From assembly GCA_964618975.1 (NCBI GenBank), contig CAZUDI010000035.1:1-40970 (forward strand): 40,970 nucleotides of DNA, read 5' to 3'. The stretch is from CAZUDI01 sp964618975. Its GTDB lineage: Bacteria; Desulfobacterota; Desulfomonilia; UBA1062. Both the position numbers and the translations under genes were made by a program. Below are positions 1 to 7,971 of the stretch, one piece after another. The stretch's first letter is position 1, and every line of letters starts with the position of its first letter. The notes beneath the pieces were generated by a model. That model saw nothing but the letters and a program-made list of their open reading frames with translations, was not told where the DNA came from and did not search any database.

Positions 1-17
1 AGATTATCAAGAGATCC

Positions 18-398
18 ATGGAACGCCCCGACGGGTGCTTCCACCCCACCCAGATCAGCTTCACGGCCTTCAGGACCCTCATCAACGCGGCCGCAATCGA
101 GGGCCTCGTCATCTTCGATGTCGGCGGAGATCTGGACGGCTGGGTCACGGGCATCACCCGTGCGCTCTGCAGCGGGGGCATCACGACCACGGACGACCCG
201 GAGAGCATCTGGGCCGGTCTCTTTGAACTCGTCCGCGAGGACGGACGGCATGACCTTGCCCTGGTCTTTCCCGACAGGCAGCCTGCCGACGTGGACCTGG
301 AGCTTCTGGAGCAGTGGCGCAAGGACAAGCCCCGGAATGCCTGGGTCACCGACTATCTGATCCTGGACGCCCCCCGCTTCACCCGCCACGAGGAATGA
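18..398 (+). CDS. hypothetical protein, possibly 5'-truncated by the window edge
   Basis: I do not recognise this protein. The ATG at 18 gives 126 residues, but the frame stays open to the window edge (five more codons: Ile-Ile-Lys-Arg-Ser), so the real start may lie outside. It has no signal peptide or membrane segment and looks like a soluble, acidic, mixed alpha/beta protein. Codon use with high GC at third positions matches the neighbouring genes, which supports real coding. It is convergent with the lipoprotein gene ending at 443. In the short gap, CTCCGA at 404-409 is mirrored by TCGGAG at 433-438, a weak hairpin that could help end both transcripts. No function is assigned. Confidence 0.55.
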   Translation: MERPDGCFHPTQISFTAFRTLINAAAIEGLVIFDVGGDLDGWVTGITRALCSGGITTTDDPESIWAGLFELVREDGRHDLALVFPDRQPADVDLELLEQWRKDKPRNAWVTDYLILDAPRFTRHEE

Positions 399-442
399 TC
401 CACCTCCGATTCCCGACCTTAGAGGGGGCACGTCGGAGTACT

Positions 443-1114
443 TCAATCAGGACGTCGCGGGGGCCTCAGGCCCGCCATCAGTTCCCCGAGCACCTCGGCG
501 GAGCGCTCCCGAAAGAGGGCCTGCTGGCGGGCATACTCCTCGGCATAGGCCTTGAAGGTGGGGTCATCGGTCGCGAGAAACCGGGCGCGCTGCCTGACGC
601 AGAGCTTCAAGGCCTCGAACTGGAGCTCCTTGATGTGCTTGAGCCTGAGGGTCAGCGCCCTGCGCGTATGCAGCTGTCCCCACTCGGTCTGGAGACCGGT
701 CGCCTCGGCCTCGATCGCGGCCAGCAGCGTCTCCACATCTTCTCCAGCCTCCCTGGCACGGGGCGCACCCCGGTCGGCCGTGCGCAGATCCTCCCGATAG
801 GCATTGAGTCTCCGTTCGCGCCTGAGAAGGGCCTCGAGGTGCTCCTCCCTCTCACACAGGGCGCTTATGCGTTGCAGCTCATGGGGTATGTCGCCCTCGG
901 AGGACGTGGCTGAGGGCGCCGAATCGTTCACACAGGAACGGGGTGCGCTCACACAGGCGCTGATCAGGAACAGAAAGAGGAGCACAGCTGCCGCAGAAGC
1001 CCTCTTTCCGGCAGCCCCGACCTCGCATATGCTTACGGGATCAGGGTGGAGGGCTACTGCCGCAGGGTAATGGACAGCTCTCTTTCCAGGTCGGCCACGA
1101 GTGTCTCCTGCCAT
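443..1114 (-). CDS. small lipoprotein with a helical, probably coiled-coil body
   Basis: Unrecognised protein. A hydrophobic stretch ending in a lipobox (LFLFLISAC, Cys54 if translation starts at 1114) indicates lipid attachment and an envelope location. The rest is rich in Arg, Glu, Ala and Leu with heptad-like spacing and no obvious catalytic motif, so a coiled-coil periplasmic protein is likely. The start is uncertain. The ATG at 1114 overlaps the 3' end of pheT by 61 bases and gives an unusually long 43-residue region before the hydrophobic core. No better ATG, GTG or TTG lies between it and the lipobox in this frame, apart from a GTG inside the core. It is the last gene of the pheT-side transcription unit and may be translationally coupled to pheT. 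Confidence 0.6.
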   Translation of the reverse strand: MAGDTRGRPGKRAVHYPAAVALHPDPVSICEVGAAGKRASAAAVLLFLFLISACVSAPRSCVNDSAPSATSSEGDIPHELQRISALCEREEHLEALLRRERRLNAYREDLRTADRGAPRAREAGEDVETLLAAIEAEATGLQTEWGQLHTRRALTLRLKHIKELQFEALKLCVRQRARFLATDDPTFKAYAEEYARQQALFRERSAEVLGELMAGLRPPRRPD

Positions 1115-3405
1115 GCGTTTACCTGCCCGTCCTCCAGGGTCTTCTCCCCGGATTGGTAGGTTATCCGAATCGTGAGCCCGCGCTTGCCCCGGGGCAGCTT
1201 CTCCCCCGTGTACATATCGATGGGCACGATCTGCCGCAGGTCACTGATTTTACTGTTCTGAATAACCTGCAGGATGTCCCGGTAGGCCACGTGGTCATCG
1301 ATCACCAGTGAGAGATCCCGGCTGGTGGAGGGGAAACGATGAATCGGGGTCAAACCCGCCCAGCGGGTCGCGAGAACTGAGGCGACCTCCAGCTCGGCCA
1401 CGAAGATGTCGTCCTCGCAGTCGAGCGACTCCTGCAGGTCGGGATGCAGGGCACCGATCCTTCCGATGACTTTCCCTGCCACCACGAGGTCGGCCTGCAT
1501 GCCCGGACGCAGGAAGGCATGTCCGGAGGGCTCGCATCCGCAGCCCTCAATCAGGGCTTCGACGATGCCCTTGAGGTCATAGAAATCCACCGGACCCGCA
1601 CTCTCGGACCAGCCCGGCTCGCGCCGGCGCCCCGAGAGTGCGATCCCGAGATAGGGTGTCTCCCGTGGCAGCCCCTCACCCTGCGGGAAGAAGCAACGCC
1701 CGATCTCGAAGATGAAGACATCCCGGGTCTGCTGCTTCTTGTTCCTGGAGGTGGTCTCGGCCAGCCCGGGGACCAGGGAGATACGCATACAGCGCATCTC
1801 GTCGGAGATGGGGTTCTTGAGCGCGAGCATCTCGCCCCCCAGCCATGGCCCCCACTTGGGGGCGATGAAGGAATAGGTAACCACCTCGGTCAGACCCATG
1901 GCCCCCAGACGCAGACGCAGGTTCTGCATCGCGGTGTCGCGCTCGGGGGCTACGGTGGGCCTGAAGGCCGGAAGCTGGGGCTCGACCTTATCCATGCCGT
2001 GGATGCGGATGAATTCCTCCACCAGGTCGATCTCGCGTTCGAGGTCGTGGCGGAATCCGGGCACCCGCATGGTCCAGCCCAGGGCGGTCTCGGTGGGCGC
2101 ACATCCGAGCCGCGAGAATATCGCGTGCACCTCGGACGGATCGATCCCCTCCAGACCGAGCACCCGCGTGAGGGTCTCGCGCCTCAGCGCGATCTCGCGG
2201 ATATTTGCCCCCGTGGCGTCCACATCAATGGCCCCGGCCAGGAGCCGGGCGCCTGCAAGTTCCTGCATGAGCTGGCTGGCACGGTTGACGGCCTCGAGCT
2301 GCATCTGCGGATCGATGCCACGTTCGAAACGGTACGAGGCCTCGGTGGAAAGCCCCAGCCTCTTCGAGGAACGCCGGATCTGCACCGGATCAAAGCAGGC
2401 GCTCTCGAGCACCACCTCGCGCGTCTTACTCCTGACCTCGGTGTTCTCGCCACCCATGATCCCGGCCAGGGCGATGGCCTTGTGCGGATCGCAGATGAGC
2501 AGGTCGTCCTCTGTAAGGGTGCGCTCGCTGGAGTCGAGGGTCACGAAGCGCTCGCCCTTGGATGCCATACGCACCACGATGGTCTGATCACTGATGAGGG
2601 TGGAATCGAAGGCATGCAGGGGCTGACCGTATTCCAGCAGCACGTAGTTGGTGATATCCACCACGTTGCTGATGGCGCGTACGCCGGACTGATACAGCCG
2701 TCGCCTGAGAGAGAAGGGGCTCTTGGCGATGCTCACCTCCTCCAGGAAACGCGCCGTATAACGGGGGCAGCCCTGAGGGGCCTCCACCCGCACGCTGAGG
2801 CGGGAGACGATGCTCGCCTGCGCCTCCCGCAGCACGATGGCCGGAAGCCTAAGGTCGCGGCGGAAGATGGCCGAGAGTTCACGGGCGATCCCGATCACCG
2901 AGAGGCAGTCGCCGCGGTTGGGGGTCACGTTGATGTCGAGGACCCAGTCCTCCAGATCGAGGGCCGCGCTCAGACGCACCCCGGGCTCAATGCCGTCCTC
3001 GAGTTCCATGATGCCGCTGTGATCGTCGGTGAGGCCGAGTTCCTTCTCCGAGAGCAGGACACCTACGGACTCCACCCCCCGGATCTTGGCCTTCTTCACC
3101 AGCATGCCCGGCCCCAGGTTCGCGCCTACCGGGGCGAAGGCGCTCATGAGACCCGCGCGCACATTGGGCGCCCCGCAGACCACCTCGAGTTCCTCACCGC
3201 CGACATCCACACGGCAGACCGAGAGCCGGTCGGCCCCCGGATGGGCCCTTACGGCGACGATACGCGCCGAGAGTATCTCCTCAGGGATACGCTCGTGAAC
3301 GATCTCTTCCACCTCGATGCCGCTCATGGTGAGGGCCTCGGCCACGGTCGCGGCGTCCTCGGGAAGGTCGATGTACTCCCGTATCCACTTGTAGCTGATC
3401 TTCAT
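1054..3405 (-). CDS. pheT: phenylalanine-tRNA ligase beta subunit
   Basis: Beta subunit of the alpha2-beta2 phenylalanyl-tRNA synthetase, which charges tRNA-Phe in the cytoplasm. The 783 residues match the usual bacterial length of about 790. The N-terminus (MKISYKWIREYIDLP) is typical. It is followed by an EMAP-like tRNA-binding domain (about 40-150), the B3/B4 editing domain (about 210-390; HAFD and GGENTEV are visible), the B5 domain, the catalytic-like core, and a C-terminal ferredoxin-fold anticodon-binding domain (about 690-783; FPSTSRDLSLV). It follows pheS with an 11-base gap and ends the thrS-infC-rpmI-rplT-pheS-pheT series. In enterobacteria, pheST is regulated by attenuation; I see no leader peptide here, so expression probably comes from the upstream operon promoter. 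Confidence 0.97.
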   Translation of the reverse strand: MKISYKWIREYIDLPEDAATVAEALTMSGIEVEEIVHERIPEEILSARIVAVRAHPGADRLSVCRVDVGGEELEVVCGAPNVRAGLMSAFAPVGANLGPGMLVKKAKIRGVESVGVLLSEKELGLTDDHSGIMELEDGIEPGVRLSAALDLEDWVLDINVTPNRGDCLSVIGIARELSAIFRRDLRLPAIVLREAQASIVSRLSVRVEAPQGCPRYTARFLEEVSIAKSPFSLRRRLYQSGVRAISNVVDITNYVLLEYGQPLHAFDSTLISDQTIVVRMASKGERFVTLDSSERTLTEDDLLICDPHKAIALAGIMGGENTEVRSKTREVVLESACFDPVQIRRSSKRLGLSTEASYRFERGIDPQMQLEAVNRASQLMQELAGARLLAGAIDVDATGANIREIALRRETLTRVLGLEGIDPSEVHAIFSRLGCAPTETALGWTMRVPGFRHDLEREIDLVEEFIRIHGMDKVEPQLPAFRPTVAPERDTAMQNLRLRLGAMGLTEVVTYSFIAPKWGPWLGGEMLALKNPISDEMRCMRISLVPGLAETTSRNKKQQTRDVFIFEIGRCFFPQGEGLPRETPYLGIALSGRRREPGWSESAGPVDFYDLKGIVEALIEGCGCEPSGHAFLRPGMQADLVVAGKVIGRIGALHPDLQESLDCEDDIFVAELEVASVLATRWAGLTPIHRFPSTSRDLSLVIDDHVAYRDILQVIQNSKISDLRQIVPIDMYTGEKLPRGKRGLTIRITYQSGEKTLEDGQVNAWQETLVADLERELSITLRQ

Positions 3406-3416
3406 GGCCTCAAACC

Positions 3417-4421
3417 TTAAGCGAATTGCCCCAGAAAACGGAGGTCGTTCTCGAAGAACTGTCGGATATCGTCGATCCCGTAGCGCAGCATGGCCACCCG
3501 CTCGACGCCCAGCCCGAAGGCAAAGCCCGTCACCCTCTCAGGATCGTATCCCACGTAGCGGTAGACCGCGGGGTCCACCATGCCACAGCCCAGGATCTCG
3601 AGCCACCCGGTGCCCTTGCACACGCGGCAGCCCTGTCCCTTGCAGATGATGCAGCCCATATCCACCTCGGCCGAGGGTTCGGTGAAGGGAAAGAACGAGG
3701 GTCTGAACCTCAGGGGGATATCCCGACCGAACAGGGTATGGATGAAGGCGTACAGGACCCCCTTGAGATGGGCGAGGGTGATGCCCTCCTCCACCCACAG
3801 CCCCTCCACCTGATGGAACATGGGGGTGTGGCTCACATCGGAATCACAGCGGTAGACCTTGCCCGGCGCAATGATGCGCACCGGCAGTCCCTGGGCCTCC
3901 ATCACACGTATCTGCACCGGCGAGGTGTGGGTGCGCAGGAGCACCTCGTCGGTGATGTAGAAGGTGTCCTGCATGTCGCGCGCTGGGTGATAGGCCGGGA
4001 TATTCAATGCCTCGAAGTTGTGGTAGTCATCCTCCACCTCGGGTCCGATGGCGATCTCGAAGCCCAGATTGCCGAAGATCTCCTCGATCTCAAACAGCAC
4101 CTGGTTGACCACATGCACCCCGCCCCGGCGCGGGCGACGCCCCGGCAGAGTCACGTCGATCCCCTGCACGGCAGGGGTCTCCTTGAGCGCGGCCAGCCTG
4201 GCACTCAGGGCAGATTCGATCTCCAGTTTGAGCTGGTTGGAAAGACCTCCCAGACGCGGCCGCTCTTCGGCAGGTATGCCCCCCATCTGTCGCAGAATGG
4301 AGGTCAGTTCGCCCTTGCGCCCCAGGTAGCGCACGCGCAGGTTTTCCAGGTCCTCGGGGCTGCTCGCCGCGTTCAGGTCCTTGCCGAAGACCTCCCGAAG
4401 TGCCTCAAGTTGCTGTTCCAT
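3417..4421 (-). CDS. pheS: phenylalanine-tRNA ligase alpha subunit
   Basis: Catalytic alpha subunit of class II phenylalanyl-tRNA synthetase, 334 residues against about 330 in the family. It has an N-terminal coiled-coil arm (about 1-85). Class II motif 1 lies in the FEIEEIFGNLGFEIAIGPEV region, motif 2 around RTHTSPVQIR, and motif 3 at GLGVERVAMLRYGIDDIR near the C-terminus. Two CXXC pairs (CIIC, CRVC; about 255-265) are present, a metal-site-like insertion seen in many bacterial PheS proteins. The start codon lies only 3 bases after the rplT stop and has just a weak Shine-Dalgarno sequence, suggesting translational coupling to rplT. It works with pheT immediately downstream. Confidence 0.97.
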   Translation of the reverse strand: MEQQLEALREVFGKDLNAASSPEDLENLRVRYLGRKGELTSILRQMGGIPAEERPRLGGLSNQLKLEIESALSARLAALKETPAVQGIDVTLPGRRPRRGGVHVVNQVLFEIEEIFGNLGFEIAIGPEVEDDYHNFEALNIPAYHPARDMQDTFYITDEVLLRTHTSPVQIRVMEAQGLPVRIIAPGKVYRCDSDVSHTPMFHQVEGLWVEEGITLAHLKGVLYAFIHTLFGRDIPLRFRPSFFPFTEPSAEVDMGCIICKGQGCRVCKGTGWLEILGCGMVDPAVYRYVGYDPERVTGFAFGLGVERVAMLRYGIDDIRQFFENDLRFLGQFA

Positions 4422-4424
4422 GAA

Positions 4425-4769
4425 TCACTTGCTAACGTTATCAACGATATAGGAGAACCCATGGGGATCACTGATCGCGATGTCGGAAAGCACCTTGCGG
4501 TCGAGCTCCACACTGGATCTTTTCAGGGCGTTGATGAATTGGGAATAGTTCTGGCCCCGCTGTCTGAGGGCGGCGTTGATGCGCGCGATCCATAGCCGCC
4601 TGAACTCGCGCTTACGCTGACGCCGGTCCCGATAAGCATAGGCCAGGCCCTTGTGCAGGGCTTCCTGTGTCTGGCGTATAAGGTTGCCCCGGCCACCCAC
4701 AAAACCCTTGGTCAATCGATGCAGACTTCTGCGCTTGCGCGTGCCGACTTTGCCTCTTTTTACTCGCAT
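4425..4769 (-). CDS. rplT: 50S ribosomal protein L20
   Basis: Large-subunit protein L20 (114 residues, family about 118), needed early in 50S assembly. The basic N-terminal extension (MRVKRGKVGTRKRRSLHR) and the globular C-terminal half (LWIARINAALR, YSQFINALKRS) are diagnostic. It follows rpmI by 15 bases with an AGGAAAGG-type ribosome-binding site. In gamma-proteobacteria and Bacillus, L20 represses its own operon by binding the mRNA leader. Such control is possible here, but no L20-binding fold was identified. Confidence 0.97.
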   Translation of the reverse strand: MRVKRGKVGTRKRRSLHRLTKGFVGGRGNLIRQTQEALHKGLAYAYRDRRQRKREFRRLWIARINAALRQRGQNYSQFINALKRSSVELDRKVLSDIAISDPHGFSYIVDNVSK

Positions 4770-4784
4770 GTCACCCTTTCCTCT

Positions 4785-4979
4785 TTATAGATACGGCAGC
4801 ATTCTCTTCACGCCGGAGAGATTGGCGGAGTCCACCAGACAGCCCTTCCTCAGGTTTCTCTTGCGCTTTGTGGTCTTGCTCGACAAGAGATGCCGCTTGA
4901 AGGCCTTGTTGCGTTTGATCTTTCCGGAACCCGTTGTCGTGAAGCGCTTGGCAGCGCTCCTGTTTGTCTTCTGTTTCAC
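4785..4979 (-). CDS. rpmI: 50S ribosomal protein L35
   Basis: Small basic large-subunit protein L35, 64 residues as usual. The N-terminus KQKTNRSAAKRFTTTGSGK and the downstream HLLSSKTTKRKRNLRKG are diagnostic. The start codon is GTG at 4979, preceded by AAGGAG with a 7-base spacer. It sits between infC (15-base gap) and rplT, the universal infC-rpmI-rplT order, and is presumably cotranscribed with them. Confidence 0.97.
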   Translation of the reverse strand: MKQKTNRSAAKRFTTTGSGKIKRNKAFKRHLLSSKTTKRKRNLRKGCLVDSANLSGVKRMLPYL

Positions 4980-4994
4980 CTTAAAACTCCTTCG

Positions 4995-5537
4995 CTAGTG
5001 TGTCGGGGACATCATCATCACCATGGTGCGCCCCTCCAGTTTCGGCTCGTTATCCGCTACCCCCAGGTCCTTGACCTCTTCCCGGACCCTCTGGAGGATC
5101 GCGAGGCCCTTGTCGTTGTGGACGATCTCGCGACCCCGGAAGAATATCACCACCTTGACCTTGTTCTGGTCCTCCAGAAAACGGCGGATGTGTTTGAGCT
5201 TGAACTGGTAGTCGTGTTCGTCGGTCTTCGGCCTGAACTTGATCTCCTTGATCACGACGGTCGCCTGTTTCTTCTTGGCCTGATGTTCACGCTTGGACTT
5301 CTCGTACTTGAACTTGCCGTACTCCATGATACGGCAGACGGGCGGCGTGGCCTTGGGCGATATCTCGACGAGGTCCATACCATAATCATGTGCCCTGTCC
5401 AATGCCGCCGGCACCGTCATGATTCCCAGCTGCTCGCCGTCAGGAGAGATCACTCGGATACTGTCAGCCACGATGCGGTGATTCACGCGTATCAGGTCCT
5501 TCTCTCTCACGACTTGCCTAAATCTGTTCTTGCCTAT
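4995..5537 (-). CDS. infC: translation initiation factor IF-3, probable AUA start
   Basis: IF-3 binds the 30S subunit, keeps it apart from 50S and rejects wrong start codons. The N-terminal domain (REKDLIRVNHRIVADSIRVI, SPDGEQLGIM), the linker region (EYGKFKYEKSKREHQAKKKQ) and the C-terminal domain (RPKTDEHDYQFKLKHIRRFL) are all present. A GTG at 5510 would give 171 residues but has only a weak ribosome-binding site. Nine codons upstream, an ATA at 5537-5535 follows a strong GGAGGG (5547-5542). It gives 180 residues, the length of E. coli IF-3, and adds a typical basic N-terminus (GKNRFRQVV). infC genes of many bacteria use rare start codons such as AUU so that IF-3 can repress itself, so I chose the ATA. 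The gene lies 75 bases after thrS. Confidence 0.93.
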   Translation of the reverse strand: MGKNRFRQVVREKDLIRVNHRIVADSIRVISPDGEQLGIMTVPAALDRAHDYGMDLVEISPKATPPVCRIMEYGKFKYEKSKREHQAKKKQATVVIKEIKFRPKTDEHDYQFKLKHIRRFLEDQNKVKVVIFFRGREIVHNDKGLAILQRVREEVKDLGVADNEPKLEGRTMVMMMSPTH

Positions 5538-5547
5538 GGCACCCTCC
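5535..5547 (-). promoter_or_regulatory. infC ribosome-binding site with AUA start codon
   Basis: Read on the minus strand, GGAGGG is followed by four bases (TGCC) and then ATA in frame with infC. No ATG, GTG or TTG lies within working distance of this strong Shine-Dalgarno sequence in the infC frame. Rare-start autoregulation by IF-3 is established in E. coli with AUU; AUA here is an inference from position. Confidence 0.6.
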
Positions 5548-5612
5548 GGTATGTCTTTTTTTAAAAATAATGCGCTCTAAGTAACCCAGAGCCGGGATCT
5601 TGTCAATAATGT

Positions 5613-7493
5613 TTAGAGCATGGGCTGAGACTTGCGGATCATCTCCGCAAGATCCTCCGGGCGCATGCTGTGTTGTTCGCCGTCCCGGTCACGCACGCTG
5701 ATGGTGCCCTCATCCCTTTCCCTGTCGCCCACGATGACCATGTAAGGGACCTTCTGCAGGCGCGACTCGCGAATCTTGAAACCGATCTTCTCGTTGCGCA
5801 CATCGAGATCACAGCGGACATCCGCCTCCCTGAGCCGGGCGGCAACCGTCCGGGCATACTCGAGCTGGGCGTCGGTGATGTTCATCACCACGGCCTGGAC
5901 CGGCGCGAGCCAGACGGGGAAGGCCCCGGCATAGTGCTCGATGAGGACCCCCAGAAAACGCTCCACCGCCCCCAGGATCACCCGGTGCAACATCACCGGA
6001 CGATGGCGTTCCCCGTCACTGCCGATGTAGTGGATGTCGAAACGCTCGGGCAGGGTGAAATCGCACTGGATGGTGGCGCACTGCCACTGGCGGCCGATGG
6101 CGTCCTTGATCTTGACGTCGATCTTGGGACCATAGAAGGCCCCGTCGCCGGCGTTGATCTCGTAGGGCAGGCCCTTGGCGTCCAAGGCCTCCATGAGGGC
6201 CCGGGTGGCCAGTTCCCAGTCCTCGTCCGATCCGATGGAATGCTCCGGTCGGGTGCTTACCTCCATCTCGTAGGTAAAGCCGAAGAGCCCCATGACCTCG
6301 TCCACCAGGTCCATCACCCCGGTGATCTCCTCCAGGAGCTGGTCCGGCCGGCAGAAGATGTGGGCATCGTCCTGGGTGAACTGCCGCGCCCTCAGCAGTC
6401 CGTGCAGCACCCCCGATTTCTCGTGCCGGGTGACGGTGCCGAGTTCGAAGAAGCGCAGGGGCAGATCACGGTAGCTGCGCACCTTGGATTTATACATGAT
6501 GAGGTGCGACACACAGTTCATGGGCTTGATCCCGTAACCCTGGCCGTCGATCTCTGTGAAGTACATGTTCTCTTTGTAGTGATCCATATGGCCCGAGATT
6601 TCCCAGGCGCGATCACGGAGCATGTTGGGCCCGTAGACGACGTCGTAGCCGCGTTTCAGGTGGATCCGGCGGTCGAAGTCCTCCACCAGGCTCCGCAGCA
6701 GCCCGCCCTTGGGGAGGTAAAGGATCAGCCCCGGACCGACCTCGTCGGAGAGCATGAAGAGCTCGAGCTCGCGCCCGAGCTTGCGGTGATCGCGCTTGCG
6801 CGCCTCCTCAAGGAAGGTCAGGTATTCCTTGAGCGCCTTCTTGGAGGCAAAGGCCGTACCGTAGATACGCTGCAGCATCTTGTTGCGCTCGTCACCCCGC
6901 CAGTAGGCCCCGGCCACGGAGAGCAGCTTGAAGGCCGGGATATGCCCGGTGGTGGGCACGTGCGGGCCGCGGCACAGATCCACGAAGGAACCCTGCTCGT
7001 AGAGCGACACCCGCTCGGAATCGATATCGTTTAAGATCTCCACCTTGTAGGGCTCACCGCGCTCGCGGAAAAAGGCCATGGCCTCCTCGCGGGAGAGCTC
7101 CCGGCGAAGGAAGGGCGTTTTAGCCTTGATCAGCTCGTCCATGCGGGCCTCGATGCGGGTGAGGTCCTCCGAGGAAAAGGGCTGCTCGCGGTCGAAATCG
7201 TAGTAGAAGCCCTCGGCGGTCGCCGGCCCGATGGTGGGCCGCGCATCCGGGAAGAGATCCATGACCGCCTCGGCCATGACATGCGCGGTGGAGTGCCTGA
7301 GGATATCGGTGCCGGCGGGGGAATCCAGACTCACGGTCTCCACCACCTCCCCCCCGCGGACCGGGGTGGACAGGTCCACGAGGTTCCCCTCCACGCGCGC
7401 GGCCAGCACGTTGCGTTCGCGGACGAACTCGCTGAGGGTGGAACCTGCGGCGGATACGGCCTTCCCGTCAATTGTCAGCGTGATCTCAGGCAT
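5613..7493 (-). CDS. thrS: threonine-tRNA ligase
   Basis: Class II threonyl-tRNA synthetase, 626 residues from the ATG at 7493 (E. coli 642). Order: TGS domain (1-60; PEITLTIDGKAV), SAD editing domain with its HSTAHVMAEAV zinc/editing motif (about 72-82), catalytic core with the zinc-ligand cysteine in IKPMNCVSHLIMY, motif 2 (FFELGTVTRHEKSG, ARQFTQDDAHIF), motif 3 (PVMLHRVILGAVERFLG), and the C-terminal anticodon-binding domain (WLAPVQAVVMNI). An in-frame TTG at 7511 would add six residues but has no ribosome-binding site; the ATG has GGAG about 10 bases upstream. It lies downstream of tRNA-Val and is the first protein gene of the translation operon. E. coli thrS is autorepressed through tRNA-like leader hairpins; here the leader contains a genuine tRNA gene instead. 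Confidence 0.97.
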   Translation of the reverse strand: MPEITLTIDGKAVSAAGSTLSEFVRERNVLAARVEGNLVDLSTPVRGGEVVETVSLDSPAGTDILRHSTAHVMAEAVMDLFPDARPTIGPATAEGFYYDFDREQPFSSEDLTRIEARMDELIKAKTPFLRRELSREEAMAFFRERGEPYKVEILNDIDSERVSLYEQGSFVDLCRGPHVPTTGHIPAFKLLSVAGAYWRGDERNKMLQRIYGTAFASKKALKEYLTFLEEARKRDHRKLGRELELFMLSDEVGPGLILYLPKGGLLRSLVEDFDRRIHLKRGYDVVYGPNMLRDRAWEISGHMDHYKENMYFTEIDGQGYGIKPMNCVSHLIMYKSKVRSYRDLPLRFFELGTVTRHEKSGVLHGLLRARQFTQDDAHIFCRPDQLLEEITGVMDLVDEVMGLFGFTYEMEVSTRPEHSIGSDEDWELATRALMEALDAKGLPYEINAGDGAFYGPKIDVKIKDAIGRQWQCATIQCDFTLPERFDIHYIGSDGERHRPVMLHRVILGAVERFLGVLIEHYAGAFPVWLAPVQAVVMNITDAQLEYARTVAARLREADVRCDLDVRNEKIGFKIRESRLQKVPYMVIVGDRERDEGTISVRDRDGEQHSMRPEDLAEMIRKSQPML

Positions 7494-7591
7494 AGTCTTT
7501 GGACTCCACAAAAAAAGGGCGGCGGTTGTGTGTAAGTTGCAAGCAAACCCCTATGCCGCTCGCCTTCATCGCTTTAAGACCTGGTTTAAAA

Positions 7592-7666
7592 TGGTAGGCA
7601 CGCAGGGATTTGAACCCTGGACCCCCACCGCGTCAAGGTGGTGCTCTCCCCCTGAGCTACGTGCCT
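7592..7666 (-). tRNA. tRNA-Val (anticodon GAC)
   Basis: A 75-base tRNA folds cleanly on the minus strand. Acceptor AGGCACG pairs with CGTGCCT, the anticodon stem CCACC pairs with GGTGG around the loop TTGACGC (anticodon GAC), and the T arm is CAGGG-TTCAAAT-CCCTG. The CCA end is encoded (7594-7592). It decodes GUC/GUU valine codons. It sits upstream of thrS behind its own promoter, and because no clear terminator separates them it is probably processed from the operon transcript. Confidence 0.96.
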
Positions 7667-7680
7667 GCAACGCAATCTTG

Positions 7681-7708
7681 ACTATCCTGCAATGAAGCCT
7701 TTTGTCAA
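7681..7708 (-). promoter_or_regulatory. sigma-70-type promoter for tRNA-Val and the thrS operon
   Basis: On the minus strand a perfect TTGACA (7708-7703) is followed after 16 bases by GATAGT (7686-7681), about 14 bases before the mature tRNA 5' end. Spacing and location fit a strong housekeeping promoter driving the tRNA and, by read-through, thrS to pheT. Confidence 0.6.
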
Positions 7709-7971
7709 CTGGTTTTTATGCACTGTACAAGCGTGCTCGGGAGTTCAAGGGCGCCGTCGATCCACCACTGCCACAGACACCCTACAACCTCACACCGTGA
7801 AATTTCGCTGCTGAACTGTACGGGTGGAAGCCTCCCGTTCAGGCCTGCGAAGCAGGGACCTCCGGCCGCCTCTCCCGGATCCTTAAGGCTGCGGCAGGGG
7901 GCCGGAGGAAGTGGGGTTGACCCCGAAGGCCTGGCCTGCTAGAAGGGGGCCATAGCAAACAAGGAGAGCGC
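7709..7971. other. intergenic region with a long-armed inverted repeat
   Basis: No convincing gene is present; the open frames here lack ribosome-binding sites and protein-like composition. CCTCCGGCC (7859-7867) is mirrored perfectly by GGCCGGAGG (7900-7908) around a 32-base loop. It could form a leader structure of the HAD-family gene that starts at 7972. I saw no match to a riboswitch class. Confidence 0.4.

Noticed and set aside
1444..3420. Open frame of 658 codons on the plus strand opposite pheT
   Set aside because: Antisense shadow with His/Gly/Leu-rich low-information translation, typical of the reverse frame of high-GC genes.
7718..7942. 74-codon open frame downstream of the tRNA promoter region
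   Set aside because: No ribosome-binding site and a Pro/Ser/His-rich random-looking translation; it overlaps the inverted repeat.
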